Shown here: piece by piece, positions 32,006 to 39,812 of the stretch
How positions within the stretch are numbered: the stretch's first letter is position 1
Layout of the letters: each line of letters starts with the position of its first letter
From: an uncultured Eubacteriales bacterium
GTDB lineage: Bacteria > Bacillota > Clostridia > Oscillospirales > Oscillospiraceae
DNA: 59,185 nt
Assembly (NCBI GenBank): GCA_900319935.1
Contig: ONQJ01000001.1
Location: 1-59,185 of the forward strand
Direction: 5' to 3'
Made by a program: the position numbers and the translations under genes
The notes under the pieces: model-generated
The model's input: only the letters and a program-made list of their open reading frames with translations
Told to the model about the DNA's origin: nothing
Databases searched by the model: none

Positions 32006-32525
32006 GACTTGTCACCTCCTCCGTCAGCCAGGTCAGCCAGTCGATCGGCACACCGCCGCCGAGCTCCAGCTCAAGCCACGCGGCCAGTTCGTCGGTGTCC
32101 AGTTTGCGCATCAGATCAAAGCGCGAACAAGGGGAGAAGTTCATCGGTCGACACGAAAGACACTCAGAAGAGCCTTCTTTTTTGCAAAGTCGACAATCAG
32201 AAAAAGAAAGAGCCGGTGCTTCATTTTGGACAGGAAGAGCAGAAGCCGGAAGTTCTTCGCACGCCGGCGTCTCCGTATCACTTACTGGTAACGGATGGGT
32301 CAGCGCATACTCTGAAACATATCCCACCAACGAGGCAGAGTGTTTGCCAATACGCAGCTCGCTCAGGCGCCCCTCATAAGCCGCTGCAAGATAGTTTCGC
32401 GCGCGGCGGATGGTCATGGGAGACCGCGACATCAAAGAAGCTATTTCTTCATTTGTTTTCCCAGCGGCAAAAGCATCAAAAACTTTGAAATAGTCTTTTT
32501 TGTTCATATATTTATTGATTGACAT
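31998..32525 (-). CDS. HTH plus zinc-knuckle phage protein
   Basis: 175 residues. Residues 10-50 form a LuxR-type HTH (FDAFAAGKTNEEIASLMSRS then MTIRRARNYL). A spacer follows. Residues 105-130 have CRLCKKEGSSECLSC, a four-Cys motif, and the C-terminus WLELELGGGVPIDWLTWLTEE is a conserved tail seen in small phage proteins. A phage transcription regulator is plausible. ATG 32525 has GGAGG. Confidence 0.7.
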   Translation of the reverse strand: MSINKYMNKKDYFKVFDAFAAGKTNEEIASLMSRSPMTIRRARNYLAAAYEGRLSELRIGKHSASLVGYVSEYALTHPLPVSDTETPACEELPASALPVQNEAPALSFSDCRLCKKEGSSECLSCRPMNFSPCSRFDLMRKLDTDELAAWLELELGGGVPIDWLTWLTEEVTSRE

Positions 32526-32528
32526 GTT

Positions 32529-32696
32529 TCAGTCCTCCGAGATTTCTGTCTGTTTCATTTGCTCAGCTTTCTTTTCCCAATAGCGTCGCCGGTTTTCCTT
32601 TAGCTGTTCTTTGTGCGTGTTGCGATATTGCCTGTAGTATTCGCGCTGAGCTGCTCGCGCCGCCTCAGACAATTCCAGTTTTGTGCGAGAGTCCAT
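32529..32696 (-). CDS. Small basic helical phage protein
   Basis: 55 residues (MDSRTKLELSEAARAAQREY, then RQYRNTHKEQLKENRRRYW). It is a single charged helix of the kind commonly found in phage early operons. ATG 32696 overlaps the upstream stop as TGATG, so translation is coupled. Function unknown. Confidence 0.7.
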   Translation of the reverse strand: MDSRTKLELSEAARAAQREYYRQYRNTHKEQLKENRRRYWEKKAEQMKQTEISED

Positions 32697-32992
32697 CACT
32701 TTCCGCCCTCCTTCTGCCGGAAGTCGGCCGGCACCGCCACGGCGACGCTCGCCGTCAGTTGCTCAATCAAATCCGAAGCGAACCTCGCGTCCGGCGGCAG
32801 AGACTGCCGGAAGGACTTTGCGCTCATTTCCAGCACGGCCAGCAGCAGCGGATAGTCAGCCGGATCCGTCGCGTCGATCGCGCGCTGCACCTGCACCGTG
32901 ACGGCGGAGATCCCGCCCTGGATCAAGCCCAGCGTTTCCCTCATCGGAGCTTTCGACTCAATAGAGTCGATGATCGCTTTCACCCAGCTCAT
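32696..32992 (-). CDS. Helical phage protein after ParB
   Basis: 98 residues starting MSWVKAIIDSIESKAPMRET; helix-rich with GGISAVTVQVQRAID and YPLLLAVLEMSAKSFRQ. No family recognised. It begins 3 bp after the ParB stop and belongs to the parAB transcript. Confidence 0.65.
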   Translation of the reverse strand: MSWVKAIIDSIESKAPMRETLGLIQGGISAVTVQVQRAIDATDPADYPLLLAVLEMSAKSFRQSLPPDARFASDLIEQLTASVAVAVPADFRQKEGGK

Positions 32993-32995
32993 GTC

Positions 32996-34327
32996 TCACA
33001 CCTCCGGGATCTGATACCATCCGACGGCAATCATGTCGTCGATAATCTTACCGCTGCGCACAGCATGCCACTGGAACATGTCCCAGCGCGCAAAGCTGTG
33101 AAGCTCTCCAGCGGCTGTTTCGCTCACCTTAAACCGCACGGCGTACACGCCCGCCTTTGGCGGCTTGCCCGTTTGCCACGTCGGCTCGGCGACCTCGAGC
33201 GTCGCCTCTATTGGGGTTTTCTTCGCATTGACAAGATAGAGCGCCCGCTGCGCAAGCATGTCGTAGACTTCGGTCCACGTCCTCTGAACGTGGTAACGCT
33301 GTTTTCCGATCGCAAGATCGAGACCGCGAGGGTCCCCGTTGTACCATCCGTTCTCCATTGATCCACCAAAATGCGTCGATCCCACGCGGCTCTTGAGGTC
33401 ATAAATGCCGGAACTACGATCGCCACCCTGTGAGATCTTACCGACAAGGAAGCGGAAAAACTTCGGCTCAGTCAGCTCTTTGTAGAACTTCGCCGTGTCG
33501 GCTGCATAGTCCGCGATATAGCTGTCCGCCTCCCGTTGGAGCTTTTCCTTGATGCCCTCGGCCTGCTCCTGGCGCTGCTGCTGCTCGTGAGCCCGGCGCT
33601 GCATATCGGACAAATATGCCCGGATATGTCCCGCCTGGAGCTCCGCGACCGGGCGCTTGCAGTCGATGTAGTCCTTGATCATGGCGCGCTGGACGTCAAC
33701 GCTCTGCTGGGCCAGCGTGTAGGCGACGTCCTCGTTCCAGATCCCGGTGTCGTAATAGGTCGCGCGCAGCTCCGGCGCGAGTTTGTCCCGGATCACTTTC
33801 AGCCGCCCGAGCTTCGACCGGCTCATGCCGGAGAACTTTGCGACCCAGTCCCGAAAACGGCCCTTGAACTCGATGCCCTGTTCGGAAAGCTCGCGCAGGA
33901 TCTCCTCGATCTGCTCGGCCTGTTTGTTTTCGTCCGCGCTGGTCATTTTGCGCGTGTCGCTGTTTGCCAGGATCAGCTTGAGCTTGCGCAGCGCCTCGGA
34001 CGCCGTGCCCGTGTCGATGATGCAGGGCACGCCCTCGGCGAACTGCTGCGAGCCGCCGTCGCGGATCAGCAGGATCGCGGCGCGGCGCCGGTGGCCCGAG
34101 ATCACGACATACTTGCCGCCCTCGCCCGGCCGCACCAGCAGCGGCTGCTGCAGCCCGAGCATTTCGATGCTGCCGGCCAGCTCGCCGATCCCATCCAGAC
34201 TGTAAAAGTTGTCCGGGTCTGCTTCGATCTGTTCGATCGGCAGGTAGACGATCTGCTGCCGGCCCGTGTCCAAATCGGGCACAGACTTCAAAAAATCTGT
34301 GACGTCAAAGCCCTTGCTCTCAGCCAT
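32996..34327 (-). CDS. parB: ParB-like partition protein
   Basis: 443 residues. The ParB-N domain includes IEADPDNFYSLDGIGELAGSIE, LGLQQPLLVRP and VISGHRRRAAIL, the arginine-rich GHRR box. An HTH-containing middle follows (FSGMSRSKLGRLKVIRDKL), then coiled coil and a C-terminal domain not usual for Spo0J. It likely binds a parS-like site and works with ParA to segregate phage DNA. It overlaps parA by 8 bp. No parS-like palindrome was noticed nearby. Confidence 0.85.
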   Translation of the reverse strand: MAESKGFDVTDFLKSVPDLDTGRQQIVYLPIEQIEADPDNFYSLDGIGELAGSIEMLGLQQPLLVRPGEGGKYVVISGHRRRAAILLIRDGGSQQFAEGVPCIIDTGTASEALRKLKLILANSDTRKMTSADENKQAEQIEEILRELSEQGIEFKGRFRDWVAKFSGMSRSKLGRLKVIRDKLAPELRATYYDTGIWNEDVAYTLAQQSVDVQRAMIKDYIDCKRPVAELQAGHIRAYLSDMQRRAHEQQQRQEQAEGIKEKLQREADSYIADYAADTAKFYKELTEPKFFRFLVGKISQGGDRSSGIYDLKSRVGSTHFGGSMENGWYNGDPRGLDLAIGKQRYHVQRTWTEVYDMLAQRALYLVNAKKTPIEATLEVAEPTWQTGKPPKAGVYAVRFKVSETAAGELHSFARWDMFQWHAVRSGKIIDDMIAVGWYQIPEV

Positions 34328-35177
34328 TGTTCGTGCCTCCCTTCATCGTGCCGTGCGTCCGGCGCCGCCGGGTCGTCGATTTGCCCCGGTCCTTCCCGCC
34401 CTCCTGGGAGACGTAGGCGCCGACGAAGCGGCGGTAGTCGATGCAGGCCGCACTCTTCGGGCTGGACTTGATCAGCGGCTCCTGCGCGAAGGTCATGTCG
34501 TCGACCTTGTTTGTCTTTCGGATCGCCGGGAAGACAAACAGCTTCGACGCCCGCAGCGCCTCCAGCGCCGCGGAGATCTTCTCGCTCTTGTAGACCATCG
34601 TCGGCAGCAGTCCGGCCACGCGCAGGTTCGGGTTGATCTTCCGCATGTTGGAGATCTGCCGCATCAGGTTGGCCATGCCGCGCAGCGAGAAGGCGTCGAG
34701 CTTGATCGGGATGATCACGTCGTCGGCCGCCAGCAGCGCCGCGGCGCAGGCCGCGTTGAACGCCGGCGGGCAGTCGATCAGACAGTAATCCCAGCGCTTC
34801 GACGCGTCCACGCTCGAGAGGAAGTCGCGGAGAATGAAAGCGTCGACGTCGTCGCGCTTCATGCTCGTCAGGTCGAGATCCATCAGGCTGTCGTCCGCGG
34901 CGATCAGGTGCATGTTGTAGCCGGCGACCGGCTGCACGCTCGCCCAGCACATTGTCTCTCGCCCGGTGTTGCCCTGGAAGGTCGGATAGCGCAGCAGCGC
35001 ACTCAGACGGCCCTCCTCGGGATCGCCCCCGAAGAACTCGGTCGTGTTGGCCTGGCTGTCCGCGTCTACGACCAGGACGCGCTTGCCGTAGTCGGCGGCG
35101 AGGATCGCCGCCATGTTGACGCAGGTGACGGTTTTCGCCACTCCGCCCTTGAGGTTGAGGATTGCTGTTGTTCTCAT
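34320..35177 (-). CDS. parA: ParA-type partition ATPase
   Basis: 285 residues from ATG 35177 (MRTTAILNLKGGVAKTVTC). It has the deviant Walker A KGGVAKT at the N-terminus, RVLVVDADSQANTTE as A', and WDYCLIDCPPAF as Walker B. A basic tail rich in Arg and Lys may bind DNA nonspecifically. Its ribosome binding site and start codon lie in a 16-nt stretch complementary to the candidate small RNA at 37420. Usual in plasmids and phage-plasmids, less so in integrated phages. Confidence 0.92.
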   Translation of the reverse strand: MRTTAILNLKGGVAKTVTCVNMAAILAADYGKRVLVVDADSQANTTEFFGGDPEEGRLSALLRYPTFQGNTGRETMCWASVQPVAGYNMHLIAADDSLMDLDLTSMKRDDVDAFILRDFLSSVDASKRWDYCLIDCPPAFNAACAAALLAADDVIIPIKLDAFSLRGMANLMRQISNMRKINPNLRVAGLLPTMVYKSEKISAALEALRASKLFVFPAIRKTNKVDDMTFAQEPLIKSSPKSAACIDYRRFVGAYVSQEGGKDRGKSTTRRRRTHGTMKGGTNNG

Positions 35178-35229
35178 GATAGCTCCTTTCTTGTTCAAGC
35201 CCGGTGCAGCGGGCAATATACGTAAGTAG

Positions 35230-36615
35230 TCAGAACGGCAGGACCTCGCCGTCGTCCGGGAGATCCTCGAACACGGCCTGGCCGTCGATCGCGCTCCGCG
35301 CCTTCGCTGCGTCCTTTTCGCGGCGCTCGGCCCGGTTGCGGTCCATCTTCTCGTTGCGCTCCCGCGCGGCCTCAGCCTCAGGACCCTCGAAGGGCGGCTG
35401 GTAGGTGAAGCGCATGCGCGAGGGCTCAAAGTTCAGCAGCATCCGGCCCGGCGGGCCGTCCTTGTTTTTGTCGATGATCAGCACGCGCGGGCTGCCGTAG
35501 TTGTTCAGGTCGGTCAGATCCAGCAGCAGCACCGCCTCGGCGTCGTTGCCGAGCTGCTTGCTCTCGCGAAGATCTTCCTTGCGCAGCAGCCGGCGCTGCC
35601 CCTTTTTGTCCTTCTCCGGCGGCGTCACCTGGCTCAGGCCGATCGTCGTCACGCCGAGCTGCGTCGCCATCGCGTGCAGGTCGATCGAGATCCGGCGCAC
35701 CTGCTCGCTCGAGCCCTGCTCCCGCGAGCTGATCAGCTGCACGTAGTCGATGAAGATGACCTCATAGCGCCGCGCCAGCGTGATCGCGCGGATCTCGTCG
35801 ACGCTGCAGCCGGCGGCCTCGATCAGCTCCAGCGAGATCTCGCCGTGCTTCTTGAACTCGCCGATGATCCTCCCGAACATGTCCCGGTCGAGGCGCTTGT
35901 GCTTGATCCGGCCGAGCGCGACGTCGGCGGCGTTGGCCGACACGCGATCGATCGAGTCATCGTGGTCCGTCTCCAGCGAGAAAAAGCCGACGCGCTTGCC
36001 CCGGATCGCGACGCCGCGGGCCAGCTGCAGCGCCAGCGCCGTCTTGCCGACGGAGCTCTCGGCACCGAGCACGACAAAGCGGCCCTGCTTGATCGTCAGC
36101 AGCTCGTTGAGCTTTTCAAAGCCCCAGTCGAGGAAGTCCGGCGGCGCCGGATCCTGCAGCCGGTCGAGCTGTCCGTTGAGCATGTCCCGATACGAGAAGA
36201 TCCGGATGCTCTCGCGCTGGGCGAGCAGCCCCTGCGCATCGAGCAGCAGATCGCGCGCTTCGTCGGCCTTCTCGCAGTTGAGGACCTGCAGCGCCACGCC
36301 GCGCAGCTGCGCCAGGCGGGCGTTGTTCTTCACGATCGCGCAGTAGCTCTCCCAGTTGGCCGCCGTCGGCGTCAGCTGCAGCACTTCCGCGATCAGGTCG
36401 CGGTAGGCCGCGCCGGCGCGATCCTGCAGCGTCACCGGGTCGATCGTCTTCTGATCGAGCCACAGCTCTCGCGCCGCGGTGAACAAACTGCGCAGCGAGC
36501 TGTCGGAAAAGTCGTCCGGCCGCAGCCGCTGCATGATTTCTCCGGCCAGATGCTCGGGATCTATCAGCAGCGAGCCCAGCACGGCCGCCTGTGCGTCGTA
36601 GGCACTCACAGCCAC
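35230..36615 (-). CDS. DnaB-type replicative helicase
   Basis: 461 residues. The N-terminal DnaB-N domain (AVLGSLLIDPEHLAGEIM) is followed by an RecA-like core with Walker A GAESSVGKTAL, then FFSLETDHDD and IFIDYVQLISS as Walker B. DNKNKDGP-type motifs and an acidic end complete the protein. It unwinds phage DNA at the fork. GTG 36615 has AAGGAGG 9 nt upstream and overlaps the stop of the loader gene. Confidence 0.9.
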   Translation of the reverse strand: MAVSAYDAQAAVLGSLLIDPEHLAGEIMQRLRPDDFSDSSLRSLFTAARELWLDQKTIDPVTLQDRAGAAYRDLIAEVLQLTPTAANWESYCAIVKNNARLAQLRGVALQVLNCEKADEARDLLLDAQGLLAQRESIRIFSYRDMLNGQLDRLQDPAPPDFLDWGFEKLNELLTIKQGRFVVLGAESSVGKTALALQLARGVAIRGKRVGFFSLETDHDDSIDRVSANAADVALGRIKHKRLDRDMFGRIIGEFKKHGEISLELIEAAGCSVDEIRAITLARRYEVIFIDYVQLISSREQGSSEQVRRISIDLHAMATQLGVTTIGLSQVTPPEKDKKGQRRLLRKEDLRESKQLGNDAEAVLLLDLTDLNNYGSPRVLIIDKNKDGPPGRMLLNFEPSRMRFTYQPPFEGPEAEAARERNEKMDRNRAERREKDAAKARSAIDGQAVFEDLPDDGEVLPF

Positions 36616-37370
36616 TGCAGGTCCCTCCTTCCGGAAGGCGTCGGTGCGTCAGGCTGCCCGGTCGGCGACTCTTCGACTTCATCCGTCCAGCGGGCATTGT
36701 TGAGATATGTTGAGGCGTACATCTTCCACTCAAAGGGTTGTCCTCTATGCTTCGCCATCGCCTTCTCTTCCCGGATTTGACTCTTCAGGGCTCTTCCGAT
36801 CACGGCCAGCAGCTCGTCTGAAGGTTTGAGCTTATCCCAGGCTCTAATCGCGGCCTGCTTGCTCTTATGCAGCGGGTAGTATTTCCAAAATGCGGCGAAG
36901 CGCTCCGGCTTCCAGTCCGGCGCCTCTTTGGGAACAAATCCGGCCCCGGCCCCGGCCCCCTTGGGGGCTTTGGGGGGATCTGAACTCTTACTGTTTCTCT
37001 TACTGATATGGGTGACATTTTTGACGGGGTTCGGCGACAATTTTGTCGGGGTTACCCCGTCAATTTTGACGGGGTTGCTCAGAGGATTGATCCCCGCGAA
37101 GATCTTCCGGCGTCCCACGCCTCCGTCTCCGTCGAGGATCTGAATGTAGCCGCGGCCCTCCAGCGCCTTCAAATGACGCTGCAGCGTGCGCTCGCTGACG
37201 CCGAAAAGCTGCATGAGGTATTCGTTGCTTGCGTAGCAGAAGCCGCGCTTTTCCGTCAGTGCGGATATCTCCGCAAAGATCAGCTTCGCGCTGGCCGGGA
37301 TCTTCTCGTCATAGCGAACCGTCGCCGGCAGCACCGCCCAGTACGAAGGCTTCACGTTTTGCTCGTCCAA
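36606..37370 (-). CDS. Replication initiation/helicase loader-like HTH protein
   Basis: 254 residues from TTG 37370, favoured because GGGAGGTGAT is at correct spacing only for that codon; ATG 37376 and GTG 37379 are too close. The N-terminal winged HTH (IFAEISALTEKRGFCYASNEYLMQLFGVSERTLQRHLKAL) matches the HTH_36 type of phage replication proteins. A disordered linker rich in Pro and Gly follows. The C-terminal domain (FAAFWKYYPLHKSKQAAIRAW) is DnaT/DnaD-like. It probably recruits the neighbouring helicase to the origin. Confidence 0.8.
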   Translation of the reverse strand: MDEQNVKPSYWAVLPATVRYDEKIPASAKLIFAEISALTEKRGFCYASNEYLMQLFGVSERTLQRHLKALEGRGYIQILDGDGGVGRRKIFAGINPLSNPVKIDGVTPTKLSPNPVKNVTHISKRNSKSSDPPKAPKGAGAGAGFVPKEAPDWKPERFAAFWKYYPLHKSKQAAIRAWDKLKPSDELLAVIGRALKSQIREEKAMAKHRGQPFEWKMYASTYLNNARWTDEVEESPTGQPDAPTPSGRRDLQWL

Positions 37371-37384
37371 AATCATCACCTCCC

Positions 37385-37413
37385 TTGACAGGCGCTGCAG
37401 CGGCTGTTATAAT
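37385..37413 (+). promoter_or_regulatory. Consensus sigma-A promoter facing against the operon
   Basis: Perfect TTGACA (37385-37390), 17-bp spacer, perfect TATAAT (37408-37413) on the plus strand, inside the leftward early operon, with no plus-strand protein gene downstream. Its product is the candidate RNA at 37420. Confidence 0.8.
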
Positions 37414-37419
37414 AGCAGT

Positions 37420-37492
37420 GTTCTCGTGATAGCTTAACGGTTATCACCGCCCGGAGTCGGATGCAGCCGCCTCCGGGCATTTCTTTGTTTTG
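37420..37492 (+). ncRNA. Candidate prophage antisense small RNA
   Basis: Predicted start about 7 nt after the -10. The 5' end is GTTCTC, then hairpin GTGATA-N10-TATCAC (37426-37447). A strong terminator follows: GCCCGGAG/CTCCGGGC at 37449-37478, then ATTTCTTTGTTTT. The sequence complementary to its 5' end, AGCTATCACGAGAACA, recurs (with small changes) over the start region of parA, between the ribosome binding site and start of the HTH gene at 38759, and in the leader of the gene at 40007. Alternatively the repeated motif is a DNA operator. Confidence 0.6.
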
Positions 37493-37494
37493 GC

Positions 37495-37818
37495 TCATTT
37501 TCTCAGCTCCTCCATGGCCTTTTCCAGCGCCTCCGCGCTGACCTCCACCGTGCGGATCCTCAGATAGTCCGCCAGGCCCTTCTCGATCCTGGCGCCGCCG
37601 GATGAGTCCCATCCGGGAAGCAAAAACACGGCGTCGGCGCGCATGAGCATCGGCAGGCAGATCGCCATATAATCAGCCGGTCTCATTCCCTCCGGCAAAA
37701 TGGCCGGATTAAGGATGATCGCTCTGGGCTCCATGGCCAAGATCTTGAGAGCGACCGCTGCGAACCTCATGCGGTAGCGAGGGACCCCAGTAATCGGCCC
37801 GGCAAGATAAATTGTCAT
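37495..37818 (-). CDS. DUF4406 (nucleoside deoxyribosyltransferase-like) protein
   Basis: 107 residues: MTIYLAGPITGVPRY, AIILNPAILPEGM, MLMRADAVFLLPGWDSSGG. The GP-x-TG and LPGW-x2-S-x-GA blocks match DUF4406, related to N-deoxyribosyltransferases and frequent in phages. A role in nucleotide or base modification is possible. Its start abuts the excisionase-like gene. Confidence 0.82.
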   Translation of the reverse strand: MTIYLAGPITGVPRYRMRFAAVALKILAMEPRAIILNPAILPEGMRPADYMAICLPMLMRADAVFLLPGWDSSGGARIEKGLADYLRIRTVEVSAEALEKAMEELRK

Positions 37819-37819
37819 A

Positions 37820-38062
37820 CTATACCACCTTCATCCCCGGAACGTAGCGGCAGGGCCTCGGCGGAGGCGCTGCCTTTTGTTTTACCGGCGCCGGCGCCAC
37901 GCGCCGCTCCGCCGTGTAGGCTTCCAGATCTCGCTCGTCGATCCGCACGATCCTGGGCCCGATCTTGGACGCCGGCAGCTGCCCGCGCCGGATCAGTCCG
38001 TCGAGCGTCTTGACCGAGATCGCAAGGCGGTCGGCCGCCTCCTGTCTCGTGATCCACGCCAT
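37820..38062 (-). CDS. Excisionase-like MerR/HTH_17 protein
   Basis: 80 residues with a winged HTH: WITRQEAADRLAISVKTLDGLIRRGQLPASKIG, then IDERDLEAYTAER, typical of the excisionase family. It could be the phage Xis or another small regulator. It lies in the early operon rather than beside integrase. Confidence 0.75.
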   Translation of the reverse strand: MAWITRQEAADRLAISVKTLDGLIRRGQLPASKIGPRIVRIDERDLEAYTAERRVAPAPVKQKAAPPPRPCRYVPGMKVV

Positions 38063-38065
38063 CGC

Positions 38066-38515
38066 TCAGCCCTCCTTCTCTTTCGCAAACTCGGTGTGCA
38101 GCGCCGCGGAGACGACGCTCCGCAGCTCCGTGATCGCGGCGTCATACCTCTCGCGCTCGTCCGGCGAGATCTTCCCGTCGGCTGCGATCCGCGTCAGCTC
38201 GCACAGTCCGCCGCCCGCAAAGGCGTGAACGGCGACGAGCAGCTGCAGCACAGCCTCGGGCAGATCCTTCCGGTCGACCTCCGGCAGCAGCTTGGCCGCG
38301 ACGCGGCTCTTGTGCAGCATGTGCCAGTAGCAGACGATCTGCTGCCCGGCTGCCTCGGCCATGCGCAGCACGACCTCGTCGCTCGGCAGGATCCGGTCGG
38401 TCTCATACTGACGCACCGCGTCAGACGAGATCCCGATCAGCTCCGCCCAGCGTTCCTGGGTCAATCCGGCAGTCAGTCTCGCGTCGCGGTAGATATTCCG
38501 GTAGTCACTCTGCAT
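38066..38515 (-). CDS. XRE-family regulator with extended C-terminus
   Basis: 149 residues from ATG 38515, preceded by GGAGGATG. The HTH is AGLTQERWAELIGISSDAVRQYE (residues about 16-38). A helical C-terminal domain of unknown role follows. It overlaps the next HTH gene by 11 bp. May control early genes or the lysis-lysogeny switch. Confidence 0.78.
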   Translation of the reverse strand: MQSDYRNIYRDARLTAGLTQERWAELIGISSDAVRQYETDRILPSDEVVLRMAEAAGQQIVCYWHMLHKSRVAAKLLPEVDRKDLPEAVLQLLVAVHAFAGGGLCELTRIAADGKISPDERERYDAAITELRSVVSAALHTEFAKEKEG

Positions 38516-38759
38516 GGTCATCCTCCGCGCTCTGCGCTACACTGTCCTCGGGTACGTGATACAGCTCGTCGATCGTGCAGCAGAGCAGATCGGCCATTTT
38601 CGGCAGAAACGCGGCCGACGGCCAAGCGTAGCCGTTCTCCCACATGGCCAGGCGTGCGCGCTCGATCCCCATGGCCTCCGCAAGCTGCGCCTGCGTAAAG
38701 CCGACCAGCTTGCGCCGCGGCGCCAGGCCGACAAGCCCGTATTTGATGATGTTCGGCAT
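38505..38759 (-). CDS. Small XRE-family HTH protein
   Basis: 84 residues: FTQAQLAEAMGIERARLAMWENG then AAFLPKMADLLCCTIDELYH, a standard Cro/CI-type HTH. ATG 38759 is preceded by AAAGGAG and then the 12-nt ATCACGAGAACA motif that fills the space up to the start codon. That motif is complementary to the candidate RNA at 37420. Confidence 0.82.
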   Translation of the reverse strand: MPNIIKYGLVGLAPRRKLVGFTQAQLAEAMGIERARLAMWENGYAWPSAAFLPKMADLLCCTIDELYHVPEDSVAQSAEDDHAE

Positions 38760-38785
38760 GTTCTCGTGATGCTCCTTTCTCTGTA

Positions 38786-39075
38786 TTAGATCTCCGCGCA
38801 CCTGTCGAGTGCAGCGTCCAGCGCGCGGTAGTCTTCGATCGGCCGAGGCGCGGCGTTGAGGATGTCCAGCACCGTGTTCTCGGTCAGCCTTCCGTCGGAG
38901 GCTGCAACGATCGCGCCGATCGTCAGCCCTCCGGTCTTGGCTTCCTGCAGCCTGGCGAAGGTGGCGCGCTTAAACTCACGCCATTCGCCCCGCCCGAGGA
39001 TCCGCTTTTTCTCCTTCTCGGCGTTCTGCAGCTTTCGCCGCTCGCCCGTCGTCAGCGGAGCTCTGTTTTTTTTTG
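38786..39075 (-). CDS. -1 frame extension reached through an A9 run
   Basis: About 95 codons open without ATG, GTG or TTG near the start, beginning within the A9 tract (plus-strand T 39066-39074) of the preceding gene. It reads KNRAPLTTGERRKLQNAEKE, then GGLTIGAIVAASDGRLT, and ends DRCAEI. A -1 slip on AAAAAAA fuses it to the upstream 128 residues. Codon use and a folded-looking domain (TIGAIVAASDG) argue it is translated. A homopolymer sequencing error would give the same picture. Confidence 0.6.
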
Positions 39076-39435
39076 AGCCGCAGCCGCTTCCGGTCTTTTG
39101 CTTTCCTCAGCCTCTACATCGTGGGGCATTTGGCGCGCAGCCGGCTGGGTGGATTTGACGTCCTCCGCAGGGGGCGGCGTCGTCGACGGGCCGCCGAACG
39201 CCTCTGCATATACCTGTGCAAGGTCAGCCGCAACCGGAGAGATACGGAGATCCTCCAGGGCGAGCGGTCTCCGCTTTACCAGCCCCTCATGCGCCACGCG
39301 CAGCTGATAATAGCAGTCCAGCCAGTAGGCAATTTGCCCTTCGCTTTTACCGGTGGCCAGCGCGATCAGATTGACGCAAGACCGCACCGCGGCCTCCGTC
39401 GTCCCCAGCTCGGGGCGTTCGTTTGTTTCAGTCAT
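39052..39435 (-). CDS. Phage early protein ending in an A9 slippery run
   Basis: 127 residues, MTETNERPELGTTEAAVRSC. A helical N-terminal half (LATGKSEGQIAYWLDCYYQL) is followed by a Pro/Ala/Glu-rich tail that ends shortly after CAAAAAAAAAC. No family recognised. If frameshifting or transcriptional slippage occurs, this is the short form of a two-product gene. Confidence 0.65.
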   Translation of the reverse strand: MTETNERPELGTTEAAVRSCVNLIALATGKSEGQIAYWLDCYYQLRVAHEGLVKRRPLALEDLRISPVAADLAQVYAEAFGGPSTTPPPAEDVKSTQPAARQMPHDVEAEESKRPEAAAAQKKTELR

Positions 39436-39529
39436 CCCGATCCCTCCCTGCGTTCACCAGCGCGATGCAAAAAACGCCGACGATCGCTCCGAAGAAACTG
39501 CCGCCGAGAAAATAAAAGAGATTTGTCAT
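39428..39529 (-). CDS. DUF3789-like small membrane protein, 33 aa
   Basis: MTNLFYFLGGSFFGAIVGVF then a short CIALVNAGRDRDD tail. A single membrane helix with GGxFxGxxxGVF is typical of DUF3789. It overlaps the upstream stop as ATGA and the downstream start by 8 bp, so all three are translationally coupled. Function unknown. Confidence 0.72.
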   Translation of the reverse strand: MTNLFYFLGGSFFGAIVGVFCIALVNAGRDRDD

Positions 39530-39798
39530 GCTTTCGCCCCTCTCGCGTCGATCTCCGGCGGCGTCTCAAAGCGCCCGTCCGTGGAATAATCCCAGTCGAT
39601 GCGCCCGTCCGGATAGATCCCCACGCCGTGCGCGAGGAAGCTCCAGCCGGAGCGCACGTTGATCATCCAGGTGTCGAACAACTGTGTGCCATACCACAAG
39701 CCCTTGCATAGGAAGCGCCCGCCGCTCGGCGACGCCAGCTCGTAGATCTTCCCCGGCTCCGGGCTGAACGGCGTGCGGCCTTTGATCTCTTTGCTCAT
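39526..39798 (-). CDS. Hypothetical early protein
   Basis: 90 residues: MSKEIKGRTPFSPEPGKIYELASPSGGRFLCKGLWYGTQ, a beta-rich SH3-like start, then NVRSGWSFLAHGVGIYPDG. No family recognised. ATG 39798 has GAGGGG upstream. Part of the leftward early operon. Confidence 0.65.
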   Translation of the reverse strand: MSKEIKGRTPFSPEPGKIYELASPSGGRFLCKGLWYGTQLFDTWMINVRSGWSFLAHGVGIYPDGRIDWDYSTDGRFETPPEIDARGAKA

Positions 39799-39812
39799 AT
39801 CTTTGCCCCTCC

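Noticed and set aside
37420..37492. Degenerate tRNA, because of AACGGTTA
   Set aside because: No acceptor pairing, no T-arm and no CCA; the promoter and terminator fit a small RNA better.
38066..38759. Toxin-antitoxin pair
   Set aside because: Both proteins are XRE-type regulators; no toxin fold is visible.
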